Below, piece by piece: positions 18,011-26,584 of a stretch of 64,000 nucleotides of DNA (positions are counted from its first letter, which is position 1; each line of letters starts with the position of its first letter). This DNA comes from Pseudomonas fluorescens Q2-87 (lineage in GTDB: Bacteria; Pseudomonadota; Gammaproteobacteria; Pseudomonadales; Pseudomonadaceae). A program made the translations under genes and the position numbers. The notes beneath the pieces are model-generated. The model searched no databases. It was given only the letters and a program-made list of their open reading frames with translations, and was not told the DNA's origin. Location of the stretch: positions 3,290,556-3,354,555 of the forward strand of contig NZ_CM001558.1 in the NCBI RefSeq assembly GCF_000281895.1. The letters run 5' to 3'.

Positions 18011-18846
18011 GCGGTCAGCTCGAGTCGAGGGGTGGGGTGAACAGTGGTGTGGGGCGCGTCCATCACGTAGGCGATGCGCTCCATCAGCTCGTTGCGGTAA
18101 TCGAGAAACGCGGGCAGGCGACGGGTTTTCAGATGGGTGCGAGGGCGCGGCAGATCGATCTCCAGCTCGCTATGAATACCGCCAGGCGCGATGTTGAGCA
18201 CGATGACCCGATCGGCCAGGAACACCGCCTCATCGATGTCGTGAGTGATGAACAGCACCGTCTGGCCCAGTTCGGCCCAGATGCGCAAGGTCTCTTCGTT
18301 CATGCTGTTGCGGCTGATGGCGTCGAGCGCGGCAAACGGCTCGTCCATCAGCAAGACGCTGGGTTCCAATGCCAGGGTCCTGGCCAGGGAAACACGCTGC
18401 TGCATCCCGCCGGAAAGCTGGTGCGGCAACCGCTGCGCCGCACTTTCCAGACCGACCAGGCGCAGGTATTGCAATGCCTGCGCACGCTGCTGCGATTCGT
18501 CGGTTTGGGCGCTCATCCGCAGGCCGAAACGGACGTTTTCCAGGGCGCTCAACCAGGGAAACAGTTGCGGCGCCTGGAACACATACCCCAACTCAGAACG
18601 CTCCGGGCGTACCGCGGTCTCGTTGAGGGTGACCCGGCCGCTTTGTGGCTGAACGAAACCTGAGAGCAGGTTCAACAAGGTGGTTTTCCCGCAGCCGGAC
18701 GGCCCGAGGATGGCGACGAACTCGCCGGGCTTGGCGTTCAGGCTGAACGAGGAAAACACCCGATGCCCGTTGGGGTAGCTGAAGCTGATGCCATCGACCG
18801 TCAACGCGTCGGCCTGCGGCCTTGGGTGAGAAAGTGGTTTGAGCAT
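18007..18846 (-). CDS. ABC transporter ATP-binding protein, SsuB/TauB type
   Basis: A 279-residue ATPase. Walker A is GPSGCGKTT, the Q-loop region VFQAPQLFPWL, the signature LSGGMQQRVSLART, Walker B VLLMDEPFAALD and the switch His FITHDIDEA. The start at 18846 (MLKPLSHPRPQ) is favoured because the promoter and operator described at 18887-18915 would place any more upstream ATG (18888) inside the -10 element. The ribosome site before 18846 is weak, so an alternative start such as a CTG or GTA codon slightly upstream is not excluded. First gene of the ABC/DUF3604 operon, divergent from the GntR gene. Confidence 0.87.
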   Translation of the reverse strand: MLKPLSHPRPQADALTVDGISFSYPNGHRVFSSFSLNAKPGEFVAILGPSGCGKTTLLNLLSGFVQPQSGRVTLNETAVRPERSELGYVFQAPQLFPWLSALENVRFGLRMSAQTDESQQRAQALQYLRLVGLESAAQRLPHQLSGGMQQRVSLARTLALEPSVLLMDEPFAALDAISRNSMNEETLRIWAELGQTVLFITHDIDEAVFLADRVIVLNIAPGGIHSELEIDLPRPRTHLKTRRLPAFLDYRNELMERIAYVMDAPHTTVHPTPRLELTA

Positions 18847-18886
18847 GGCAAGTGTCGTCAGGTCGTTTACAATGGGAACGCCTGAC

Positions 18887-18915
18887 ATAATACGTATTAA
18901 TACAAGTTGTCCCAA
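18887..18915 (-). promoter_or_regulatory. Sigma-70 promoter of the ABC/DUF3604 operon
   Basis: On the minus strand TTGGGA (18915-18910) and TATTAT (18892-18887) are separated by exactly 17 bases, close to the sigma-70 consensus. Transcription would begin near 18880, giving a leader of about 34 bases before the ATPase start at 18846. Confidence 0.6.
18888..18899. promoter_or_regulatory. Palindromic operator TAATACGTATTA
   Basis: A perfect 12-bp palindrome overlapping the -10 element of the ABC operon promoter and lying 82 bases before the divergent HutC-type GntR gene. Position and symmetry fit a repressor site for that regulator. Confidence 0.6.
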
Positions 18916-18980
18916 TAACCTATTTTTATAACCTTAGAAGTGAAGGCACCCTGCCCCACTCAAGGCCATGGAAGCTGACA

Positions 18981-19724
18981 GTGTCCACGTCCATTCTGCG
19001 CGACAGCACCACCTCGCTTTACGAACAGATTGCCCATCGGTTGCTGGAGGAAATTCAACGCGGCGACTTCGAGCCCAGCGGCAAGCTGCCGTCCGAGGCG
19101 CAATTGGGCGAGCGGTTCGGGGTCAGCCGCGTCACGGTCCGCCTGGCGGTGGGCAAGCTCAGCGATGACGGCGTGGTGGAACGCAAACAGGGCAAAGGCA
19201 CCTTTGTCGCGGCCAAGCAGGTACGCCACGGCCTCGATGCGTTGCGCAGCTTTCATGAGGCGTTGTTGTTGCAGGGCTTGCAACCGAGCATGCGGGTGCT
19301 CAGCCATACCTTGCAGCCTGTTCCAGAAAACCTGCGCGGGGTGTTCGAAGCGACGGGCGACTGCCTGCTGCTGGAGCGCCTGCACCTGGTCGACGATGAA
19401 CCTATCGCCCTGGGACGCAGTCACCTGCCCGCCGAGCTGGGCAGCGTGGCCTGGGCGGAAGTCGAACACCAACCGATCTACTCCATCCTCGAGTCAATCA
19501 CCGGCATGGCGGTCACCCGCGCCGACCTGGCCATCCGTGCTCAAGAAGCCGACAAGAGCTTGGCCAGCGCGCTGCACATCAAGCGCGGGGCCGCGTTGTT
19601 GGTCATGGAGCGCACGTCCTATTTTGCCGATGGCCGCTGCTGCGACCGCACGACGTTCTTTATCCGCCCGGAGCGCTACGCCTTCGTCCTCAGCGGGGTG
19701 TTCAAATCCGGTTCGAGCGGTTGA
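18981..19724 (+). CDS. GntR-family regulator, HutC subfamily (UTRA ligand domain)
   Basis: A 247-residue transcription factor starting at a GTG with GGAA upstream. The winged helix lies at residues 10-75: SLYEQIAHRLLEEIQRGDF, GKLPSEAQLGERFGVSRVTV, then VVERKQGKGTFVA. The C-terminal UTRA-type domain (about 95-235) has LLLERLHLVDDEPIALGRSHLP, IYSILESITGMAVTRADLAI and LLVMERTSYFADGRCCDRTTFF. It is divergent from the ABC/DUF3604 operon, with a perfect palindrome between them on the operon promoter, so local repression relieved by the imported ligand or its metabolite is likely. Confidence 0.88.
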   Translation: MSTSILRDSTTSLYEQIAHRLLEEIQRGDFEPSGKLPSEAQLGERFGVSRVTVRLAVGKLSDDGVVERKQGKGTFVAAKQVRHGLDALRSFHEALLLQGLQPSMRVLSHTLQPVPENLRGVFEATGDCLLLERLHLVDDEPIALGRSHLPAELGSVAWAEVEHQPIYSILESITGMAVTRADLAIRAQEADKSLASALHIKRGAALLVMERTSYFADGRCCDRTTFFIRPERYAFVLSGVFKSGSSG

Positions 19725-19740
19725 AGTCACCTGACACACC

Positions 19741-19815
19741 GCCATCGCGAGCAAGCTCGCTCCCACAGGGGTCCAAAGTGCGGAACCTGTGGGAGCGAGC
19801 TTGCTCGCGATGAGG
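19741..19815. repeat. REP pair (BIME)
   Basis: Two inverted copies of the GCGAGCAAGCTCGCTCCCAC element separated by a short spacer, in the gap between the convergent GntR and transglutaminase genes. Typical Pseudomonas REP; probably also able to form an mRNA 3' hairpin. Confidence 0.85.
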
Positions 19816-19838
19816 CCTTCAGCCTTAACGTCTCTTGA

Positions 19839-20633
19839 TCAGTGCTGCACCTGCACCATCGAGTTCACCTGGACCCGCGCCTGCATCTGCTCTGCCCCGC
19901 CGCCTCGGCGCATGCCGCGTACCGGGCAGGCGTCGAGGTAGTCCAGGCCGACCGCCAGTTTCAGGTGGCGGTCGGGACGGGTCAGGCGATTGGTCACGTC
20001 GAAACTGTACCAGCCGTCATCCAGCCAGGCTTCAGCCCAAGCGTGGCTCGCCAGGTGGCTCTCATCTTCGGTGCACAAATAACCGGAGACATAACGCGCC
20101 GGGATACCCAGGCTGCGCGCGCATGCCAGGAACGCGTGGGTATGGTCCTGGCAAACCCCCGTCCCACCGGCAAACGCCTCGGCGGCCGTGCTGCTGACCG
20201 CCGTCGTGCCAGGGCTGTAGGGCATGCGTGCCGCCAGGGCGTTCATCAAGTCGGTGAGCGCCGCACGATCACGCCGTGCCCCGCACTGCTCCAAGGCAAA
20301 CGCGCTGAGCACGTCATCGGCCTGGGTCAGGCGGCTGGTGCGCAGAAACGGCAATGGCGACTGGCTGTCTGTCTCCTTCTCCACGGTCTGATCGATCTGC
20401 ACCTGACCATAAGCCGTCAGCACCAAGGCGCCGTGGGGTTCGTCCATGGTCATCACGTGCAGGATATTGCCGTAGGGGTCGATCTGGCTGCGCACCAACC
20501 GCGGCAGCTCCAAGTGCCATTCAAGAATGCGTTGGCGCTGGCTGTCCTTGGGCGTCAAGCGCAGGAACTGGATGCTGGTGCACACCTCATCGGCATAGCT
20601 ATAAGTGGTGTCGTGGCGTATGGACAGTTTCAT
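19839..20633 (-). CDS. Transglutaminase-like domain protein
   Basis: A 264-residue protein. The start MKLSIRHDTTYSYADEV at 20633 has a strong GGAGG upstream; the N-terminal beta-rich domain (1-100) is the usual transglutaminase N-terminal module. The catalytic triad is visible: Cys near residue 160 in GTGVCQDHTHAFLACARSLG, His near 195 in ASHAWAEAWLDDGW, Asp near 212 in YSFDVTNR. It is the last gene of a three-gene operon with the alpha-E and ATP-grasp proteins, with a 4-base ATGA overlap to the former. This trio is widely conserved and thought to build or process a peptide or isopeptide-linked product, substrate unknown. Confidence 0.88.
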   Translation of the reverse strand: MKLSIRHDTTYSYADEVCTSIQFLRLTPKDSQRQRILEWHLELPRLVRSQIDPYGNILHVMTMDEPHGALVLTAYGQVQIDQTVEKETDSQSPLPFLRTSRLTQADDVLSAFALEQCGARRDRAALTDLMNALAARMPYSPGTTAVSSTAAEAFAGGTGVCQDHTHAFLACARSLGIPARYVSGYLCTEDESHLASHAWAEAWLDDGWYSFDVTNRLTRPDRHLKLAVGLDYLDACPVRGMRRGGGAEQMQARVQVNSMVQVQH

Positions 20634-21580
20634 ACGACCTCCAAGTAAGACTCGTGAACGGTCTGGCCCAAGTGGCGGATCTGGTCGATCAGTTCGGTCA
20701 GCCATTGATGCAGGCCCGACGCGAGGATCTCATCGATTCCGGAATAACGCAGGCGTGCGTTCAGCTCAGCGGCCAGGCGTTGCGCCGGCCTGCCGTTGTT
20801 GCCGGGCAGGCTGGCGAGGATGTGGTCCAGCTCCTCGATGCAGGCGTGCAGCGAACGCGGTACGTCGGCCCGCAGCAAGAGCATTTCCGAGACCTGTTCG
20901 GCGTTGGGCGCGTTACGGTAGATCTCGTTGAACGCCTCGAACGAAGACAAGGCCCGCAGCAAGGCGCTCCACTGGTAGTAACCGCGTGCCGAGTTGTCGC
21001 TGACCTCTTCCGACTCCTCGCCAAACATTTCGTAGCGCGCGTCGAGCAGGCGCAAAGTGTTGTCCGCCCGCTCGATAAAGGTCCCGAGGCGAATGAAGCA
21101 GTAGGCGTCGTTGCGCATGATCGTGCCCGACGTCGCGCCGCGGAACAGGTGCGAGCGCTCCTTGACCCATTCGCAGAAATGGCTGATGCCGTAGCGGCCC
21201 AGCCCGTTGCTGGCGATGTTGCGCATCTCCAGCCAGGTGGCGTTGATGTTCTCCCACATGTCGGCAGTGATGCGTCCACGCACCGCATGGGCATTGGCCC
21301 GTGCCGCCCGCAGGCAGCTGTAGATACTGCCGGGATTGGTTTCATCCAGGGCAAAGAAATGCAGCATGCGCTCGCTGTTGAGGGCGTCATAACGCGCGTT
21401 GTAGTCATCCAGCGTGCCAGCCGCCAACAGCGACATTGCCAGTTCGGCATGACCATCGCTGCGTCCGGCCTGAGGCATCAGCGACAACGAATAACTGACT
21501 TCAAGCATGCGCGCCAGGTTCTCGGCGCGCTCCAGGTAGCGGGACATCCAATAGAGGTCCGAAGCGGTTCTTGAAAGCAT
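20630..21580 (-). CDS. Alpha-E domain protein
   Basis: A 316-residue all-helical protein starting MLSRTASDLYWMSRYLERAE, the signature of alpha-E proteins, followed by NLARMLEVSYSLSL. Later SRGYYQWSALLRALSSFEAFNEIYR and LPRSLHACIEELDHIL-type segments complete the helical fold. No catalytic motif is known in the family. Middle gene of the ATP-grasp / alpha-E / transglutaminase operon, three bases after the ATP-grasp stop and coupled to the transglutaminase start. Confidence 0.9.
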   Translation of the reverse strand: MLSRTASDLYWMSRYLERAENLARMLEVSYSLSLMPQAGRSDGHAELAMSLLAAGTLDDYNARYDALNSERMLHFFALDETNPGSIYSCLRAARANAHAVRGRITADMWENINATWLEMRNIASNGLGRYGISHFCEWVKERSHLFRGATSGTIMRNDAYCFIRLGTFIERADNTLRLLDARYEMFGEESEEVSDNSARGYYQWSALLRALSSFEAFNEIYRNAPNAEQVSEMLLLRADVPRSLHACIEELDHILASLPGNNGRPAQRLAAELNARLRYSGIDEILASGLHQWLTELIDQIRHLGQTVHESYLEVV

Positions 21581-21583
21581 GTC

Positions 21584-22993
21584 TTAGTCCTCCACTACCC
21601 AAGTGTCTTTGGTGCCGCCGCCCTGGGACGAGTTGACCACCAGCGAGCCTTCGCGCAACGCCACGCGGGTCAGCCCGCCTGGCACCAGGCGGGTTTCCTT
21701 GCCCGACAGCACGAACGGACGCAGGTCGATGTGGCGCGGCGCGATGCCGCTCTCGACGAAGGTCGGGCACGTGGACAGGCTCAAGGTCGGCTGGGCGATG
21801 TAGGCTTCGGGGCGGGCCTTGAGCCGAGCACGGAAATCTTCGATCTCCGCGGCCGTGGCGGCCGGGCCGACCAACATGCCGTAGCCGCCGGAACCTTGGG
21901 TTTCCTTGACCACCAGGTCGGGCAGGTTCGCCAGCACATGGGACAGGTCCTGGGGCTTGCGGCATTGCCAGGTGGGCACGTTCTTCAGGATCGGTTCTTC
22001 AGTGAGGTAGAAGCGGATCATCTCGTCGACGTAGGGGTAGATCGACTTGTCATCGGCGACGCCTGTGCCAACCGCGTTCGCCAGCACCACATTGCCCGCT
22101 CGGTAAACTGCGATCAGCCCGGGCACGCCCAGCATGGAATCGGGGTTGAACGACAGCGGGTCGAGGTAGGCGTCGTCAAGTCGGCGATAGATCACATCCA
22201 CCTGCCGAGGGCCGGCGGTGGTGCGCATGTACACATGGTCGTCACGCACGAACAGATCGGCGCCCTCCACCAGCTCCACGCCCATTTCTCGTGCCAGGAA
22301 CGCATGTTCGAAATAGGCACTGTTGAAACGACCCGGGGTCAGGACCACGGCGGTGGGGTTGTCCAGCGGGCTGGAGCTCTTGAGGGTGTCGAGGAGCAGG
22401 TTCGGATAATGATCGATCGGCGCCACGCGCTGGGCGGCGAACAGCTCAGGGAACAGGCGCATCATCATCTTGCGGTCTTCGAGCATGTAGCTCACGCCGC
22501 TGGGCGTGCGCAAATTGTCCTCCAGCACGTAGTAGCTGCCGTCACCGTCGCGAACCAGGTCGACGCCGGCGATATGGGCGTAGGTGCCACGGTGCAGGTT
22601 CAGGCCCTGCATTGCGATCTGGTAACCCTCGTTGGCCAGTACCTGTTCCGCCGGGATGATTCCCTCTTTGAGGATGTGTTGCCCGTGGTAGATGTCGGCC
22701 AGGAACATATTCAGAGCCTGGACTCGCTGAATGCAGCCACGCTCGACGGTCTGCCATTCGCTGGCCTTGATGCTGCGGGGAATGATGTCGAACGGGATCA
22801 AGCGCTCGGTGCCCTGCTCGTCGCCATAGAGGGTGAAGGTGATACCGGCTCGATGGAACAACAGGTCAGCTTCGCGGCGGCGTTGTTCGAGCAGTTCAAG
22901 GGGGGTGTCCGCCAGCCAGCGTGAAAAGGCTTGGTAGTGCGGGCGGCAGTTACCCTGGGCGTCATACATTTCATTGAAAAAAGCGTGGGGCAT
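21584..22993 (-). CDS. Circularly permuted type-2 ATP-grasp protein
   Basis: A 469-residue enzyme. The ATG at 22993 follows GGGAG at six bases; a TTG two codons upstream is abutted by the ribosome site and is less likely. The N-terminus MPHAFFNEMYDAQGNCRPHYQ is typical. ATP-grasp motifs appear in permuted order: SYYVLEDNLRTPSGVSYMLEDR (metal Glu/Asn), VIYRRLDDAYLDPLSF, then LPDLVVKETQGSGGYGMLVGP (Lys plus Gly-rich loop) and the C-terminal LTRVALREGSLVVNSSQGGG. It probably ligates an amino acid or peptide to a carboxylate using ATP. First gene of the operon with alpha-E and transglutaminase proteins. Confidence 0.92.
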   Translation of the reverse strand: MPHAFFNEMYDAQGNCRPHYQAFSRWLADTPLELLEQRRREADLLFHRAGITFTLYGDEQGTERLIPFDIIPRSIKASEWQTVERGCIQRVQALNMFLADIYHGQHILKEGIIPAEQVLANEGYQIAMQGLNLHRGTYAHIAGVDLVRDGDGSYYVLEDNLRTPSGVSYMLEDRKMMMRLFPELFAAQRVAPIDHYPNLLLDTLKSSSPLDNPTAVVLTPGRFNSAYFEHAFLAREMGVELVEGADLFVRDDHVYMRTTAGPRQVDVIYRRLDDAYLDPLSFNPDSMLGVPGLIAVYRAGNVVLANAVGTGVADDKSIYPYVDEMIRFYLTEEPILKNVPTWQCRKPQDLSHVLANLPDLVVKETQGSGGYGMLVGPAATAAEIEDFRARLKARPEAYIAQPTLSLSTCPTFVESGIAPRHIDLRPFVLSGKETRLVPGGLTRVALREGSLVVNSSQGGGTKDTWVVED

Positions 22994-23571
22994 AGCCAAC
23001 TCCCAGCCGCGTTCTACACGGCATTTCTTATTACTTCGTCATTCCGATGGTCTGGCCTTGCCTTGTCTTGATGAGTGCGGTTCTGGGAATCCTCCATGGA
23101 TGGGCATCGCGAATTGGGGCGCCGTGCTTTAAACCCGGCCAATGAATGCTTAGCAAAGGCTGTGCCTAAGCGTAGCGGCTCATTCCATTAATAGAAAAAC
23201 AATTGCAGGGCAGGCGAAAGGCGAATTTATTCTTCGATCTGGCGACATTCATGAATAGAACCCCATAAATCCTCTGCCCTCGCATCGTCCTGCATGGCTT
23301 TTGCGCGGGCGCCGCGCTCGCACGACTGGGGCCTGGCTGATACCAGCGACCCGCAACGGGGAAGTTTCTACTCATTTACCGAGCGAACGCGCCGTACCGC
23401 CCTGGCGCCGCCGGGCATCGCAACCTTTGGGGCACGCCGCGCCCCATAACGATGCACGAGCGAGAGCCCGTCCGCCCCGCGATGATGCGGGGCCGCTCCA
23501 GGATCAGCCGTTCCATCAGGCCTTCGGTCGCCTCCCGAATGCAAATCGACAGGGGGGATTTGCGTCTTCAG
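22994..23571. other. Intergenic region, nothing else recognised
   Basis: About 580 bases between the divergent ATP-grasp and DUF1185 genes. I see no convincing coding frame, RNA gene or repeat. It must hold the promoter of the ATP-grasp operon. The operator of the next operon begins at 23572. Confidence 0.5.
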
Positions 23572-23591
23572 TATTATGGTATACCATCATA
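23572..23591. promoter_or_regulatory. Operator 1 of the catabolic island (ATGGTATACCAT core)
   Basis: A 20-bp near-perfect palindrome with a perfect 12-bp core at 23576-23587, 37 bases before the DUF1185 gene. The same ATTATGGTATACCA sequence recurs at 30781-30794. It fits binding sites of FCD-type GntR regulators (G-T-A-T-A-C core), such as the one encoded at 29139. Confidence 0.65.
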
Positions 23592-23627
23592 CGCACTGAC
23601 ACATTCCATCCTCCCAGGGAGCAGCTC

Positions 23628-24218
23628 ATGAGTTTCGAAATTCGCAAGATCGTCAGCTATGTCGAAGAAACCTTCATCGAAGGCGGCAAGGCCACCGACA
23701 AGCCGGTGACCATGGTCGGGCTGGCGGTGGTCATGAAAAACCCTTGGCTGGGCCGGGGCTTCGTGGAAGACCTCAAGCCTGAGATCCGCGCCAACTGCTC
23801 CGACCTCGGCGCGCTGATGGTCGAGCGCCTGGTGGGCATCATTGGCGGCGCGGAAAAAATCGAAGCCTATGGCAAGGCTGCCGTGGTGGGCGCCGACGGT
23901 GAAATCGAGCACGCTTCCGCCGTGATCCATACCCTGCGCTTCGGCAACCATTACCGTGAAGCGGTCAAGGCCAAGAGCTACCTGAGCTTTACCAACAAGC
24001 GCGGCGGCCCGGGTACCTCGATCCAGATTCCGATGATGCACAAGGATGACGAAGGCCTGCGTTCGCACTACATCACCCTGGAAATGCAGATCGAAGACGC
24101 GCCGCGCGCCGACGAGATCGTCGTGGTGCTGGGTTGCGCCGATGGTGGACGCCTGCACCCGCGCATCGGCAACCGCTATATCGATCTGGAAGAATTGGCC
24201 GCCGAAAACGCGCAGTGA
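23628..24218 (+). CDS. DUF1185 / 'amino acid synthesis' family protein
   Basis: A 196-residue protein. The start MSFEIRKIVSYVEETFIEGG at 23628 follows AGGGAGC; upstream codons in frame lie in non-coding sequence containing the operator. Conserved-looking segments are KPVTMVGLAVVMKNPWLGRGFVEDL, YGKAAVVGADGEIEHASAVIH, KRGGPGTSIQIPMMHKDDEG and IEDAPRADEIVVVLGCADGGR. This matches the DUF1185 (AA_synth) family as I recall it; no enzymatic reaction is established there. First gene of the island operon DUF1185 / hydrolase / ALDH / flavin reductase. Confidence 0.78.
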   Translation: MSFEIRKIVSYVEETFIEGGKATDKPVTMVGLAVVMKNPWLGRGFVEDLKPEIRANCSDLGALMVERLVGIIGGAEKIEAYGKAAVVGADGEIEHASAVIHTLRFGNHYREAVKAKSYLSFTNKRGGPGTSIQIPMMHKDDEGLRSHYITLEMQIEDAPRADEIVVVLGCADGGRLHPRIGNRYIDLEELAAENAQ

Positions 24219-24262
24219 TCCAGGCCGGGCAACCACAATAAAAAGGCATGCAGGAGCGCTCC

Positions 24263-25078
24263 ATGATTCGGCTCACCGCTGAACTCACCCCGGCCGGCAC
24301 CAGTTACCTGGCAACCGGCCAAGGCCAGCCCGTGGTCTTGATCCACGGCGTGGGCCTGAACAAAGAAATGTGGGGCGGCCAGGTCGTTGGCCTGGCCACG
24401 AAGTACCGTGTAATTGCCTACGACATGCTTGGCCATGGCGCCAGCCCGCGTCCGCCAAGCGGCACGCCGTTGCTCGGGTATGCCGACCAGTTGCTGGAGC
24501 TGCTCGATCACCTGCAACTGCCTCAGGCAACGGTGATCGGCTTTTCCATGGGCGGCCTGGTGGCCCGTGCGTTTGCCTTGCACTATCCGCAACGCCTGCA
24601 AGGCCTGGTGGTGCTCAACAGTGTGTTCAACCGCAGCGCCGAACAGCGCGCCGGTGTGATCGCCCGCACTGCCCAGGCCGCCGAACACGGACCGGATGCC
24701 AATGCCGAAGCCGCGTTGTCGCGCTGGTTCAGCCGTGAATACCAGGCGGCGAACCCGGCGCAGATCGCCGCGCTGCGCCAGACCCTGGCGGGGAACGATC
24801 CCCAGGGTTACCTGACCACCTATGAGTTGTTCGCCACCCAGGACATGTATCGCGCCGAGGACCTGGGCAACATCCAGGTGCCGACGCTGATCGCCACCGG
24901 CGAACTGGACCCGGGCTCGACGCCGCAAATGGCCCAGCAATTGGCCGAGCGAATTCCCGGCGCCACGGTTGCCGTGCTCGCCGAGCAACGGCATATGATG
25001 CCGGTAGAGTCGCCGCGCCTGGTCAACCAGTTGCTGCTGACCTTTCTCGACACGGCAAGCACCCAGAAAATCCAATAA
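24263..25078 (+). CDS. Alpha/beta hydrolase
   Basis: A 271-residue hydrolase. The ATG at 24263 follows AGGAG; an ATG five codons upstream overlaps that ribosome site. The fold markers are VVLIHGVGLNKEMW (oxyanion HG), YDMLGHGAS, the nucleophile elbow GFSMGG with Ser near residue 95, an acid in TGELDPGSTP and the catalytic His near 243 in AEQRHMMPVE. It resembles 3-oxoadipate enol-lactonase (PcaD) and RutD-type enzymes. In this island it could open a lactone or cleave an amide/carbamate intermediate. Cytoplasmic. Confidence 0.88.
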   Translation: MIRLTAELTPAGTSYLATGQGQPVVLIHGVGLNKEMWGGQVVGLATKYRVIAYDMLGHGASPRPPSGTPLLGYADQLLELLDHLQLPQATVIGFSMGGLVARAFALHYPQRLQGLVVLNSVFNRSAEQRAGVIARTAQAAEHGPDANAEAALSRWFSREYQAANPAQIAALRQTLAGNDPQGYLTTYELFATQDMYRAEDLGNIQVPTLIATGELDPGSTPQMAQQLAERIPGATVAVLAEQRHMMPVESPRLVNQLLLTFLDTASTQKIQ

Positions 25079-25091
25079 AGGGGATCGTTGC

Positions 25092-26573
25092 ATGACACTC
25101 GCACGTTTTTCGATGTGCATCGGCGGTGAATGGGTCGATGCCTTGTCCGGCAAGACCTTTGAAAGCCTGAACCCGGCCCTGGCGCAACCCTGGGCCGAGT
25201 TGCCCGACGCCGATGAAGCCGACGTCGAGCGTGCCGTGCAGGCCGCCCAGAGCGCTTTTGAAAGCCCCGCCTGGCGTGGCCTGACCGCCACCGCCCGGGG
25301 CAAACTGCTGCGGCGCCTGGGCGATCTGATCGCCGAAAACAAAGAACAACTGGCCCAGCTGGAAAGCCGCGACAACGGCAAGCTGATCCGTGAAACTCGC
25401 GGCCAGGTCGGTTACCTGCCGGAGTTTTTCCACTACACCGCAGGCCTGGCCGACAAGCTCGAAGGCGGCACCCTGCCGCTGGACAAACCCGACCTGTTTG
25501 CCTACACCGTGCACGAAGCCATGGGTGTGGTCGCGGCGATCATTCCCTGGAACAGCCCGCTGTACCTGACAGCGATCAAACTGGCGCCGGCGCTGGCGGC
25601 GGGCAACACCATTGTCATCAAGCCATCGGAGCATGCTTCGGCGACGGTCCTGGAACTGGCCCGCCTGGCCCTGGAAGCTGGCATCCCAGCCGGCGTCGTC
25701 AACGTCGTCACCGGTTACGGCCCCAGCACCGGTGCCGCCCTCACCCGCCATCCGCTGGTGCGCAAGATCGCCTTCACCGGCGGCGCCGCCACGGCCCGCC
25801 ATGTGGTGCGCAGCAGCGCCGAGAACTTCGCCAAGCTGTCCCTTGAGCTGGGGGGCAAATCGCCGAATATCATTTTTGCCGATGCCGACCTCGACAGCGC
25901 CATCAACGGTGCGATTGCCGGCATTTATGCCGCATCGGGCCAGAGCTGCGTCTCCGGTTCGCGCTTGCTGGTTCAAGATGAAATCTACGACGAGTTCGTC
26001 TCGCGCCTGATCGAGCGTGCCCAACGCATCCGCATCGGCAATCCGCAGGACGACAGCAGCGAAATGGGTCCCATGGCCACCGCACAGCAGTTGGCCGTGG
26101 TCGAAGGGCTGGTCGCCGATGCCATCACCGAAGGCGCGCGCCTGCGCCTGGGCGGCAAGCGCCCGCAGAACCTGGGCGAAGGCTGGTTCTATGAGCCGAC
26201 GCTGTTCGAATGCGACCGCAACTCGATGAAGATCATGCAGGAAGAAGTCTTCGGTCCGGTGGCCTCGGTCATCCGGTTCAAGGACGAAGCCGAAGCCTTG
26301 GCGATCGCCAACGATTCACAGTTCGGCCTCGCCGCCGGCATCTGGACCCGCGACCTGGGCCGCGCCCATCGCCTGGCCCGGGATGTGCGCTCCGGGATCA
26401 TCTGGGTCAACACCTACCGTGCGGTCTCGGCCATGGCGCCCATCGGCGGTTTCAAGAACAGCGGCTATGGACGCGAGAGCGGCATCGATTCGGTGCTGGC
26501 TTATACCGAACTGAAAACGGTGTGGATCAACCTGTCCCAGGCGCCGATGCCTGATCCATTCGTGATGCGTTAG
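25092..26573 (+). CDS. Aldehyde dehydrogenase, NAD(P)-dependent
   Basis: A 493-residue ALDH. Cofactor and catalytic motifs: IIPWNSPLYLTAIKLAPALA, KPSEHASA, FTGGAATARHV, general base Glu near 252 in LELGGKSP, nucleophilic Cys near 285 in GQSCVSGS and the C-terminal EEVFGPVASVIRF. AGGGGA precedes the ATG. It follows the hydrolase by 13 bases and precedes the flavin reductase by 11. The family resembles betaine-aldehyde / hydroxymuconic-semialdehyde dehydrogenases; the precise aldehyde is not evident. Confidence 0.9.
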   Translation: MTLARFSMCIGGEWVDALSGKTFESLNPALAQPWAELPDADEADVERAVQAAQSAFESPAWRGLTATARGKLLRRLGDLIAENKEQLAQLESRDNGKLIRETRGQVGYLPEFFHYTAGLADKLEGGTLPLDKPDLFAYTVHEAMGVVAAIIPWNSPLYLTAIKLAPALAAGNTIVIKPSEHASATVLELARLALEAGIPAGVVNVVTGYGPSTGAALTRHPLVRKIAFTGGAATARHVVRSSAENFAKLSLELGGKSPNIIFADADLDSAINGAIAGIYAASGQSCVSGSRLLVQDEIYDEFVSRLIERAQRIRIGNPQDDSSEMGPMATAQQLAVVEGLVADAITEGARLRLGGKRPQNLGEGWFYEPTLFECDRNSMKIMQEEVFGPVASVIRFKDEAEALAIANDSQFGLAAGIWTRDLGRAHRLARDVRSGIIWVNTYRAVSAMAPIGGFKNSGYGRESGIDSVLAYTELKTVWINLSQAPMPDPFVMR

Positions 26574-26584
26574 GAGTCCTGAAA

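Noticed and set aside
23301..23627. N-terminal extension of the DUF1185 protein
   Set aside because: The extension is Arg/Pro-rich, crosses the operator at 23572 and lacks a ribosome site, whereas 23628 has one.
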